From: Candidatus Saccharibacteria bacterium UBA1932
GTDB lineage: Bacteria; Patescibacteriota; Saccharimonadia; Saccharimonadales; Saccharimonadaceae
DNA: 64,000 nucleotides
Assembly (NCBI GenBank): GCA_002337095.1
Contig: DDFI01000006.1
Span: 1 to 64,000 of the forward strand
Direction: 5' to 3'
Of this stretch, positions 8,765 through 15,993 are shown piece by piece. Position numbers and translations under genes: made by a program. Under the pieces are notes generated by a model. It worked only from the letters and a program-made list of their open reading frames with translations. It did no database searches and was not told where the DNA came from. Positions within the stretch are counted from its first letter, which is position 1. Every line of letters starts with the position of its first letter.

Positions 8765-9091
8765 TTATTTACCGCCGGCCGACTTCTTGGTATTGCGCGC
8801 AGCAGCTTTTTTGGCTTTGCTCGCCAGCGCACTGCGACGCTCTTCGGCGGCACGTGCGCGGGCCTTGAAGCGATCGACACGGCCTTCGGTGTCGATGATT
8901 TTTTCTTCGCCGGTGAAGAATGGGTGAGAGGCGCTCGAAATGTGCACCTTGACGAGAGGGTATTGATTACCATCTTCCCATTTGATTGTTTCTGTCGACT
9001 GGGCAGTCGATTTAGTCAGAAACGAAAAGCCTGCTAATTCGTCGCTAAATACGACCAGGCGGTAGTCTTGTGGGTGAATACTGCTTTTCAT
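8765..9091 (-). CDS. rpmE2: 50S ribosomal protein L31, type B
   Basis: The N-terminal 80 residues match type B L31 (KSSIHPQDYR, VHISSASHPFFTGEE), which lacks the zinc-binding cysteines of type A. A basic Ala/Lys-rich tail (about 80-108) extends it to 108 aa, longer than the usual 80-90. It is a single-gene unit with its own -10 box 9 nt upstream and a terminator. Confidence 0.93.
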   Translation of the reverse strand: MKSSIHPQDYRLVVFSDELAGFSFLTKSTAQSTETIKWEDGNQYPLVKVHISSASHPFFTGEEKIIDTEGRVDRFKARARAAEERRSALASKAKKAAARNTKKSAGGK

Positions 9092-9100
9092 AACCTGACT

Positions 9101-9106
9101 ATTGTA
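9101..9106 (-). promoter_or_regulatory. -10 box of rpmE2
   Basis: TACAAT on the minus strand ending 9 nt before the ATG; leaderless arrangement. Confidence 0.7.
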
Positions 9107-9151
9107 CCGCAGATAGGCACATTAGTCAAAGGTCGTGCACCAAATCGTGGA

Positions 9152-9406
9152 TTATTCGGCTTTTGCAGGCTGGTGACGCATGCGTTTGACCAGTAGCAAG
9201 ATACCGGCAACCAGTACGACGAGTGCGATACCGCCGATTAGGAAGACATCCATACCGGTGTTGGCCAGTGTTGTACTGCCGCCCGCATTAGTGCCTGCTG
9301 TAGTGGTACAGTTGGTGGCGTTGTTGTAGTCCGTACAGTTGTATACACCCTCGCCGTAAACCGATGCAAACGCGTTTGCGAGTAGATAGTGTTGTAGAGT
9401 TGTCAT
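9152..9406 (-). CDS. small surface protein with LANTG sorting-like tail, 84 aa
   Basis: The N-terminal half is short and polar, with a VYGEGVYN stretch, two cysteines (in YNCTDY and TNCTTT) and a Thr/Gly linker. The C-terminus has the layout of a cell wall sorting signal: LANTG (an LPXTG variant), then a transmembrane helix of about 20 residues, then KRMRH. The N-terminus is only a weak signal peptide candidate. AGGGGA precedes the ATG. The gene is divergent from tatA. No sortase gene was seen in the window, so cleavage at LANTG is a prediction. Confidence 0.7.
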   Translation of the reverse strand: MTTLQHYLLANAFASVYGEGVYNCTDYNNATNCTTTAGTNAGGSTTLANTGMDVFLIGGIALVVLVAGILLLVKRMRHQPAKAE

Positions 9407-9455
9407 ATGTTCCCCTTTTCGTCTTGTTTTTTTAGTGCATAAGCATTACTATTTA

Positions 9456-9463
9456 AGTATAAC
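9456..9463. promoter_or_regulatory. overlapping divergent -10 boxes for tatA and the 84-aa surface protein
   Basis: The eight bases AGTATAAC read as TATAAC on the plus strand (458-463, toward tatA) and TATACT on the minus strand (461-456). AGGGAG at 9471-9476 serves tatA; AGGGGA serves the minus-strand gene. The -35 elements are weak. Confidence 0.5.
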
Positions 9464-9484
9464 AACATAAAGGGAGAATAGTAA

Positions 9485-9682
9485 ATGTTTTTGAATCATT
9501 TCGGTGAACTTTTCGGTATGGGTACTCCTGAACTCATTCTTATTACCGTTTTGGTCCTCGTATTATTTGGTGGTAGTCAACTTCCAAAGCTTGCGAAAAA
9601 CCTTTCAAGTTCAGCCAAAGAGCTGCGCCGCGGGTTTGACGAAGGCAAAAAAGACAACACTACTGATACGAAGGTTCAATAG
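9485..9682 (+). CDS. tatA: Sec-independent translocase subunit TatA
   Basis: Pore-forming subunit of the twin-arginine translocase, 65 aa. The short N-terminus ends in the FGMGTPELILI motif, followed by one transmembrane helix (about 13-28), the FGG hinge (LVLFGGSQLPKLAKNL) and an amphipathic helix, then a charged tail. AGGGAG lies 8 nt before the ATG. tatC follows after 25 nt; no tatB was seen, so this is a minimal TatAC system. Confidence 0.93.
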   Translation: MFLNHFGELFGMGTPELILITVLVLVLFGGSQLPKLAKNLSSSAKELRRGFDEGKKDNTTDTKVQ

Positions 9683-9707
9683 TTTAGATTCGGTGGGCTC
9701 TCTATAG

Positions 9708-10922
9708 ATGGTACGTAAGAGAACAGCCAAGGGGCCTACCGTCCTCCGGGATCATATACGTGAGCTGATCCGACGCATTATCGTAGTCGTCGCGGTCGGC
9801 ATTATCGCATCTAGTGTGGCGTACAATTACCAAAAAGAAATTATCGATTGGTTGCTGGCGCCACTAGGTGGACAAAAACTCATGTATCTCACGCCCGGAG
9901 GTGGGTTTCATTTTATTTTTCAGGTGACAATGGACGTTGGTATTGCGTGCGCAATTCCAGTTGCTGTGTATAACCTATTTCGATTTATTTCGCCTACCTT
10001 GCCGCGCAAAGTGCGTAACCTCTCTGTAAGTATGAGTTTGGCCTCGCTTGGCCTTATGATTAGTGGTACGTTATTCGGGTATTACATTGCTATTCCTGGT
10101 GCGATGAGATTTCTGGGCACGATTGCATCAGAGTATATCAATACCTCGCTGACTGCAGACGCCTATCTTGGGTTTGTACTGGCGTATACAATCGGGCTTA
10201 GTGTTCTTTTTCAGCTACCGCTGATATTTTTGCTTATTCACTGGATTAAGCCGCTGAAGCCTAGCAAGCTACTGAAGGGTGAGCGCTGGGCCGTGCTTGG
10301 TTCGGTCATCGTTGCGGCGATCGTAACACCAACACCAGACCTCATGAATCAAATGCTATTTGCCGCACCGCTCATCGTGATGTATCAAGTTGGCTTGATC
10401 CTCATCTGTATTAGCGTGTATCGAGCTAAGCGTCGCGACAAAAAAGCCCAAAAAGCTGCCCTAAAAGCCGCAAAGTCGGCAACGATCGTTACCCCGCCAG
10501 CCAGCCAACGCGGCAAGAGGGGAGAATTTGTGAAATACCGGCAGCAAAAACGCGCTCAGCTGCAGCCTGGCGCGACTATCACTGTAGCTGCGCCCGTCGC
10601 CCCAGATACGCTTGCTATGTCTAGCGAGCCCGAGGTGCCCAGCCTACCCAGTATCGACAGCAGTAGTACTGCGGTTGCCGCCCATATTGTCAGCCCGCCC
10701 GCATTGCCGACCGTGACGCCCGCGAAACGAACCTATATGGACTTTGCCCCTAGTAAATATGTAGTGCCGCGCCACCACGAACGAGCGACACCATTGGCTG
10801 GATATGCCGAGCAGCGAGCCCGCATGGCAGTGGCCGCACCGGTGCGGGGAGGCATGCTAAAAAGCTCTACAACTACCTTCGCGATCGATGGCATTACGCC
10901 GCGACGTATCGTAAGTCAATAA
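9708..10922 (+). CDS. tatC: Sec-independent translocase subunit TatC with a long C-terminal extension
   Basis: Receptor for twin-arginine signal peptides. Residues 1-245 form the six-helix TatC core (LRDHIRELIRR at the N-terminus; FRFISPTLPRKVRNL between helices). The remaining 160 residues are a hydrophilic Ala/Pro/Lys-rich tail predicted in the cytoplasm. Typical TatC ends near 240-260 aa, so this tail is unusual. The region before the ATG shows no strong ribosome-binding site; it is cotranscribed with tatA. Confidence 0.92.
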   Translation: MVRKRTAKGPTVLRDHIRELIRRIIVVVAVGIIASSVAYNYQKEIIDWLLAPLGGQKLMYLTPGGGFHFIFQVTMDVGIACAIPVAVYNLFRFISPTLPRKVRNLSVSMSLASLGLMISGTLFGYYIAIPGAMRFLGTIASEYINTSLTADAYLGFVLAYTIGLSVLFQLPLIFLLIHWIKPLKPSKLLKGERWAVLGSVIVAAIVTPTPDLMNQMLFAAPLIVMYQVGLILICISVYRAKRRDKKAQKAALKAAKSATIVTPPASQRGKRGEFVKYRQQKRAQLQPGATITVAAPVAPDTLAMSSEPEVPSLPSIDSSSTAVAAHIVSPPALPTVTPAKRTYMDFAPSKYVVPRHHERATPLAGYAEQRARMAVAAPVRGGMLKSSTTTFAIDGITPRRIVSQ

Positions 10923-10947
10923 TCTGCCAAAATATTGCAGAAATATG

Positions 10948-10977
10948 TTGACAAAGCATATGCTTATCATGCATAAT
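10948..10977 (+). promoter_or_regulatory. promoter of the candidate Tat substrate
   Basis: TTGACA (948-953), an 18-bp spacer and CATAAT (972-977): a near-consensus promoter. The leader of about 24 nt holds AGGGA before the ATG at 11008. Confidence 0.78.
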
Positions 10978-11007
10978 GCTAGATGAAACCATAACAGGGA
11001 AACAAAA

Positions 11008-11232
11008 ATGATCAAACTAAACACCACACAACTCATGAACACCGAGATGGACCGAAAGGACTTTCTCAAATACACTGGCATGGCAGTACTTGTCATGACT
11101 GGTGTTGGCGCAGTAGCCAAAAACATCAACCAAGTTGCCACTACGGTCGCAAGTAGCTCAAAGAGCAAGGGCGCACTAGCTGGCAAATCCGCGACTGATT
11201 TTGCATACGGTGCGGCTCCGTACGGCGTCTAA
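11008..11232 (+). CDS. 74-aa secreted protein with a Tat-like RK signal
   Basis: Unknown small protein. Residues 15-21 (DRKDFLK) match the Tat consensus S/T-R-R-x-F-L-K apart from Lys in the second arginine position, followed by a moderately hydrophobic stretch (about 24-36) and a lysine (AVAKN), as in Tat signals. The mature part is only about 35 residues, rich in Ser, Ala, Gly and Lys, ending in YGAAPYGV. It sits directly after tatAC, with its own strong promoter and terminator. Being a Tat substrate is an inference from the motif and position. Confidence 0.7.
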   Translation: MIKLNTTQLMNTEMDRKDFLKYTGMAVLVMTGVGAVAKNINQVATTVASSSKSKGALAGKSATDFAYGAAPYGV

Positions 11233-11257
11233 GCAGTCTCGTTCCTAATCCCTGTCG

Positions 11258-11283
11258 GCCCCGTGGTATCATGCGGGGCTTTT
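11258..11283 (+). terminator. intrinsic terminator after the Tat-like protein gene
   Basis: GCCCCG / CGGGGC stem with a 10-nt loop followed by TTTT. Confidence 0.82.
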
Positions 11284-11287
11284 CCGC

Positions 11288-11316
11288 TTGACGGATAGCG
11301 ACAGGGGTGATAAGAT
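11288..11316 (+). promoter_or_regulatory. upstream promoter of rpsB-tsf
   Basis: TTGACG (288-293), a 17-bp spacer and TAAGAT (311-316). It would give a leader of about 80 nt. Confidence 0.6.
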
Positions 11317-11364
11317 AAGAACCATACTAATAGTAATGACACAGCGTATTCGCATAACTCCTGG

Positions 11365-11370
11365 TACACT
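11365..11370 (+). promoter_or_regulatory. downstream promoter of rpsB-tsf
   Basis: Extended -10 TGG-TACACT. The short leader holds AAGGAG before rpsB. Confidence 0.62.
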
Positions 11371-11405
11371 AGGGCGATACGCGGGGCAAAAGGAGTAACC
11401 ACATC

Positions 11406-12122
11406 ATGGCCGTAGAGGTAGATATTAAAGCTTTACTTGAAGCGGGTGTTCATTTTGGACACAAAACGAGCCGTTGGCACCCAAAAATGGCACCATACAT
11501 TCATAGCAAACGTCAGGACAGCCACATCATCGATCTAACAAAGACGGTAGAGGCACTCGAGACGGCGTTGCCGTTTATTACCAAGATTGCCGCCAGTGGC
11601 AAGCAGGTGCTGTTTGTTGGCACCAAAAAGCAAGCAAAAGATATTGTCAAAGCCGCCGCCGAGCAAGCGGGTCAGCCCTACGTGACCGAGCGCTGGATTG
11701 GTGGCATGCTTACGAATGTCGCTACGGTGAACGCCCAGATCAAGAAACTTCGTGATCTAGAGCGTCGCATGGCAAATGGTGACCTAGAGAAGCGTTACAA
11801 CAAGCTCGAAGTACAGCGTTTTCAGGAAGAGATCGAAGCCCTCAACCTGAAATACGGCGGCATCAAAGACCTCAACGGTCGTCCTGGTGTGGTAATTGTG
11901 CTTGATACGATTGTTGACGTAAACGCCGTACGCGAGGCGAAGAACCTGGGCGTTCCAGTGATTGGTCTCGTGGACACGAACGCCAACCCTACCGAGATCG
12001 ATTATGTAATCCCGGCTAACGATGATGCAATTCAGGGCTTGCAGCTGATGCTTGATTATTTTGTGGCAGCTGTTCGCGAGGCCGGAAATGCCAAAAAAGA
12101 AGTGAAAAAAGAGGAGAAATAA
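11406..12122 (+). CDS. rpsB: 30S ribosomal protein S2
   Basis: 238 aa, normal for S2. The N-terminus (LLEAGVHFGHKTSRWHPKM), the central VGTKKQAKDI and ERWIGGMLTN, and VIGLVDTNANP are family hallmarks. A good AAGGAG precedes the ATG. Two candidate promoters lie upstream. It forms the widespread rpsB-tsf operon, with 1 nt between the genes. Confidence 0.97.
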   Translation: MAVEVDIKALLEAGVHFGHKTSRWHPKMAPYIHSKRQDSHIIDLTKTVEALETALPFITKIAASGKQVLFVGTKKQAKDIVKAAAEQAGQPYVTERWIGGMLTNVATVNAQIKKLRDLERRMANGDLEKRYNKLEVQRFQEEIEALNLKYGGIKDLNGRPGVVIVLDTIVDVNAVREAKNLGVPVIGLVDTNANPTEIDYVIPANDDAIQGLQLMLDYFVAAVREAGNAKKEVKKEEK

Positions 12123-12123
12123 G

Positions 12124-12720
12124 ATGGCCGTAACTATCGACGACATCAAAAAACTCAAAGAGCTGACTGGCGTAGGGCTGACCGACGCCAAACAGGCACT
12201 TGTCGAAGCAGAAGGTGATTTTGACAAAGCGCTCGAGGCAATGCGCAAAAAAGGCCTGACAAAGGCCGAGAAAAAAGGCGACCGCGAGACTCGCGAGGGC
12301 ATTATCGAAAGCTACGTGCACTCAAATCGCATCGGTGTAGTAGTAGAGGTCAACTGCGAGACAGATTTTGTGGCCCGCCTGCCAGAATTCAAAGAATTTG
12401 CCCACCAAATCGCTATGCAAATTGCTGCGATGAGCCCGAAGTATTCTACCTCGGAAGACATCCCGAGTGATGTCTACGAAGCCAAAAAACAAGAACTGCT
12501 AGCGAGCGAAGATCTGCAGAAGAAGCCCGAGGCGATGCGCGAGCAAATTGTCGAAGGACAGCTGAAGAAATACTTCGAAGAACAGGTGTTGTCTGAGCAG
12601 CCATACGTGCTCGACGACAGCATGAAAGTCGCTGATCGTATCAAAGAACAGATCGCAAAAAGCGGCGAAAATATTCGTATTAGTCAGTTTAAGCGTATCG
12701 AACTGGGCGTCAACGAATAG
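12124..12720 (+). CDS. tsf: elongation factor Ts
   Basis: Nucleotide exchange factor for EF-Tu. 198 aa, the short form without the second core repeat and coiled-coil arm of the E. coli protein. The N-terminal UBA-like domain (LKELTGVGLTDAKQALVEA) and the exchange motif TDFVAR are clear. GAGGAG overlaps the end of rpsB. Confidence 0.96.
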   Translation: MAVTIDDIKKLKELTGVGLTDAKQALVEAEGDFDKALEAMRKKGLTKAEKKGDRETREGIIESYVHSNRIGVVVEVNCETDFVARLPEFKEFAHQIAMQIAAMSPKYSTSEDIPSDVYEAKKQELLASEDLQKKPEAMREQIVEGQLKKYFEEQVLSEQPYVLDDSMKVADRIKEQIAKSGENIRISQFKRIELGVNE

Positions 12721-12739
12721 CATCGTACCCCTGATGATT

Positions 12740-12770
12740 AAATAGCCTGGAGTAATTTGGGCTATTTTTT
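12740..12770 (+). terminator. intrinsic terminator of rpsB-tsf
   Basis: AAATAGCC / GGCTATTT stem followed by T residues. Confidence 0.87.
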
Positions 12771-12772
12771 GC

Positions 12773-12778
12773 TATACT
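12773..12778 (+). promoter_or_regulatory. extended -10 promoter of frr
   Basis: TGC-TATACT directly after the tsf terminator; AGAGAGGA follows before the frr ATG. Confidence 0.68.
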
Positions 12779-12806
12779 ATCTACTAGATATAAGAGAGGA
12801 ATACTA

Positions 12807-13361
12807 ATGTTTGACACTGATCCGTATGAACTGAAAATGACAAGTGCCGTGGAGCACTTTAGCGAAGATCTAGGCAAAATCCGCACCGGGCGGGCGCATC
12901 CGGGCATGCTTGATGGCATCAAGGTCGAGGCCTATGGCGCCGAAATGCCACTTAATCAAGTAGCAAACGTAACCGCACCCGAGGCACAGCTGCTTCAGGT
13001 GACGCCATTTGATCCTGGTACAATCCAGGCGATCGCTGCCGCGATCCGTAATGATCAGACCCTAGGGCTAAATCCTAGCGACGATGGGCGAGTGGTGCGC
13101 GTACCAGTGCCGGCACTGACGGAGGAGCGCCGCAAAATGCTGGTGCGTCAGGCGGGCGAAAAAGTCGAGGAGGCCCGGATTGCCTTGCGCAACATACGGC
13201 AGGACGCCCAAAAAGACGTTAGGCGCAAAAAAGACGCAAAAGAATTGTCCGAAGATGATGTAAAAGCGGTCGAAAAAGAGATTGATCGGCTAATGAGCGA
13301 ACAGCAGGCTGTCATCGATGGGCTATTCAAACAAAAAGAAAAAGATATCCTGACGATCTAG
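12807..13361 (+). CDS. frr: ribosome recycling factor
   Basis: Splits post-termination ribosomes with EF-G. 184 aa, as usual. Visible family motifs are KIRTGRAHPGMLDGI near 27-41 and VRVPVPALTEERRKML near 100-115, followed by the long helix that makes the tRNA-like arm. It heads an envelope/translation run (uppS, rseP, CPBP protease, proS). Confidence 0.96.
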   Translation: MFDTDPYELKMTSAVEHFSEDLGKIRTGRAHPGMLDGIKVEAYGAEMPLNQVANVTAPEAQLLQVTPFDPGTIQAIAAAIRNDQTLGLNPSDDGRVVRVPVPALTEERRKMLVRQAGEKVEEARIALRNIRQDAQKDVRRKKDAKELSEDDVKAVEKEIDRLMSEQQAVIDGLFKQKEKDILTI

Positions 13362-13386
13362 ACCAACCATACAATAGGGGATGACC

Positions 13387-14088
13387 ATGCCACAGAGCAA
13401 TACCAGCAACTTACCCGTGCACATTGGCTATATCGTCGATGGCAACCGTCGGTGGGCTAAACAGCACGGGCTGCCTGCGTACGAGGGGCATCTTGCTGGC
13501 TACGAAACCACCAAGGACATCTTGCTCGAGACGCTCCATCGCGGGGTGAAATATGCTACCGCGTATTTGTTTAGTACCGAGAACTGGAAGCGTAGCGCCG
13601 AAGAAGTGAACAAGCTCATGACGCTGCTGCTGCGGATCCTTACCGATGACGCGCATCTATTTGTCGACAACAACGTGCGGCTTAGGATTATAGGCACCCG
13701 CCAGGGCCTTAATGCTAAGCTAATCGACGCAATCCAAAAAGCCGAGCAAGATACGGAACACTTAAACGGTGGCGAGCTACTACTCTGCATTAATTATGGT
13801 GGACAGCTAGAGATTGCCGAGGCGTGCCGGCAGATTATTGCAAGTGGCATTGCGCCGCACGAGGTTACCACTGAGCTGATTGGCGCGCATCTCTATGCAC
13901 CTGACGTGCCGCCATGCGACGTAATTGTGCGGACGAGCGGCGAGCAGCGTCTGAGTAATTTTATGCTGTGGCGCGCGGCGTACAGTGAGCTGATATTTAT
14001 CGATAAGCACTGGCCGGATATGCGGGCCGAGGACATAGCGTATATAATAGATGAATATGAAGCGCGTAATCGGAGATTTGGAGGCTAA
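13387..14088 (+). CDS. uppS: undecaprenyl diphosphate synthase
   Basis: Cis-prenyltransferase that makes the C55 lipid carrier for peptidoglycan. The catalytic Asp is in YIVDGNRRWAKQHG, with FSTENWKR and the C-terminal RTSGEQRLSNF diagnostic. I prefer the ATG at 13387, because AGGGG (13376-13380) is well placed for it; an ATG at 13381 in the same frame adds two residues. A TACAAT at 13370-13375 may be an internal promoter. The stop abuts the next ATG. It supplies the lipid used by the MraY, MurG and LCP enzymes encoded in this window. Confidence 0.95.
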   Translation: MPQSNTSNLPVHIGYIVDGNRRWAKQHGLPAYEGHLAGYETTKDILLETLHRGVKYATAYLFSTENWKRSAEEVNKLMTLLLRILTDDAHLFVDNNVRLRIIGTRQGLNAKLIDAIQKAEQDTEHLNGGELLLCINYGGQLEIAEACRQIIASGIAPHEVTTELIGAHLYAPDVPPCDVIVRTSGEQRLSNFMLWRAAYSELIFIDKHWPDMRAEDIAYIIDEYEARNRRFGG

Positions 14089-15252
14089 ATGGATATCTTA
14101 TTCGGAATTGTAGTCGGCATTATTGTGCTCACCATCCTGGTAGTGGCACACGAGCTGGGCCATGCGATGGTTGCGCGACACTTTGGTGTGGTGGTCGAAG
14201 AATTTGGCATTGGGTTTCCGCCACGGGCAAAGGGCTGGAAGCGGCATCGTAGTTTGCTGGGCAAGAATGTTGAGTATACACTCAACTGGCTGCCGTTAGG
14301 TGGATTCGTGAAGCTGCAGGGTGAGCACGACGCCGATCGCGCCCCCGGTGATTACGGCGCGGTGACATTTTGGCAAAAAACTCTGATTTTGCTCATGGGA
14401 GTGGGCATGAACCTTATCGTGGCTGCTGTGCTGCTCACTATACTTGCCTGGATGGGGATGCCAAAAATCCTGCCTGGGCAATTTGCGATGCCGGGGGATA
14501 CGCGTAGCACAGGGACCGACGTGAGAGTTGCGAGGATTGTGGCTGATATGCCAGCTGCAGCCGCAGGGCTTCAGCACGATGATGTAGTAGAGCAGATAGA
14601 CGATGTCAAAATCACAACACCAGAGCAAGCCACGACCTGGCTTGCCAACCACAAAGGCCGGCAGGTCCAGATGATGCTACGTCGCGGTGATGCAGCGATA
14701 ACCAAGCAGGTGACCTTGCGCACCACTAACGACGACCATCGGGGATATCTGGGTGCATCATTTAGCAACGAGGAAAGGCTCTTTTCGACGTGGTCGGCGC
14801 CGATTGTCGGCGTGGGTACGACGGTGCAATTTGTTGGTGCTACATTTCAGGGCTTGGGCGATATGGTAAGTAATGGCGTAAATGGACTCATAATGAAACT
14901 CAACCCGAACCATGCTACCCAGCAGCAGGCCGACCAAAAGCTTGCTTCGGCCGGACAGGGCGTAACGGGGCCGGTGGGGATATTCGGTGTGCTGTTTCCG
15001 AACGCTACAAAGGGCGGACTGACTGCGATTATGATGCTGGCGGCGATTATTTCGGTGGGATTGGCAGCGCTCAATGTATTGCCAATCCCGGCGCTCGACG
15101 GTGGTCGGTGGTTTGTGATGGCGCTGTACCGGCTGCGGCGCAAGCCCCTGTCTACCGAGATGGAGGAACGCATTCACGGCACGGGCATGATGGTATTATT
15201 AGCACTAACAGTAATAATTACATTTGGCGATGTCGGCAAGTTTTTCCACTAG
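14089..15252 (+). CDS. rseP: site-2 membrane metalloprotease (RseP/SpoIVFB type)
   Basis: Cleaves transmembrane segments, such as anti-sigma factors or remnant signal peptides. 387 aa. Zinc motif HELGH at 21-25 in the first helix, a PDZ domain about 130-215, and the second zinc-site region NVLPIPALDGG near 325-335. GGAGG overlaps the uppS stop, so it is an operon partner. No sigma/anti-sigma pair is visible nearby, so its target is unknown. Confidence 0.93.
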   Translation: MDILFGIVVGIIVLTILVVAHELGHAMVARHFGVVVEEFGIGFPPRAKGWKRHRSLLGKNVEYTLNWLPLGGFVKLQGEHDADRAPGDYGAVTFWQKTLILLMGVGMNLIVAAVLLTILAWMGMPKILPGQFAMPGDTRSTGTDVRVARIVADMPAAAAGLQHDDVVEQIDDVKITTPEQATTWLANHKGRQVQMMLRRGDAAITKQVTLRTTNDDHRGYLGASFSNEERLFSTWSAPIVGVGTTVQFVGATFQGLGDMVSNGVNGLIMKLNPNHATQQQADQKLASAGQGVTGPVGIFGVLFPNATKGGLTAIMMLAAIISVGLAALNVLPIPALDGGRWFVMALYRLRRKPLSTEMEERIHGTGMMVLLALTVIITFGDVGKFFH

Positions 15253-15991
15253 ATTCGACAAGTGGCGCGGCAGCACTATTTCGGCGCTCGTGCTGTATCC
15301 GCTATGGCTGGTAGTGGCCTTTGTGGCAGCAGCAACGATTGCACGCGGGCTTTTTGGGGCATTGTTTCCACTACTCAGCCACGCCAACGGTACCGTAATT
15401 GTGGCCGTGGTGGGAGCAGTGATGTATGTCGTGACGCTGGCAATTGCGGTTGTGCTGCCGCGCTGGCTAATGCATTCGCCGACGACGCGGGCCGAGCTGG
15501 GCGTGCGGCCATGGCTGACGTGGCGCGACATAGGCCTTAGCATACTTGGGTTTGTTGTGGCGACAATACTGGGGCTAGTGCTGGCAGTAGTGGCGGCGCA
15601 GTTGTGGCCAGGCCTTGATTGGTCGCAGGTACAAACCACGGGATTCGAGGGTGCGGCGGGGCAAGCCGACAAAATTCTGGCATTTGTGACCTTAGTGGTG
15701 GTGGCGCCGATGGCTGAGGAGCTGATTTTTCGGGGGTATCTGTATGGCAAGCTACGCACGCGGGGTATCGCCATGCCGCTCGCAATCGTGGTGACGAGCC
15801 TGATGTTTGCGTTGGCGCACGGCCAGGTCAATGTCGGCATCAATGTATTTGCGCTGAGTCTGGTGCTGTGCGCACTGCGAGAATTTACCGGTAGCATCTG
15901 GGCTGGCGTGCTGGTGCATATGATCAAAAACGGTGTGGCGTTTTATTTCCTCTTTATAAATCCGATCGTTTTGCCTACAATAGGTAAGTAG
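15230..15991 (+). CDS. CPBP-family intramembrane metalloprotease
   Basis: Abi/CAAX-prenyl-protease-like membrane protein with about eight helices. The signature motif 1 EELIFRGYLYG and motif 2 SLMFALAHG with the later His in AGVLVHMIKNG are present, so the active site appears complete. I chose the ATG at 15230 over the TTG at 15224. It overlaps rseP by 23 bp, so two intramembrane proteases are translationally linked. Its substrate is unknown. Confidence 0.87.
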   Translation: MSASFSTRFDKWRGSTISALVLYPLWLVVAFVAAATIARGLFGALFPLLSHANGTVIVAVVGAVMYVVTLAIAVVLPRWLMHSPTTRAELGVRPWLTWRDIGLSILGFVVATILGLVLAVVAAQLWPGLDWSQVQTTGFEGAAGQADKILAFVTLVVVAPMAEELIFRGYLYGKLRTRGIAMPLAIVVTSLMFALAHGQVNVGINVFALSLVLCALREFTGSIWAGVLVHMIKNGVAFYFLFINPIVLPTIGK

Positions 15992-15993
15992 TT

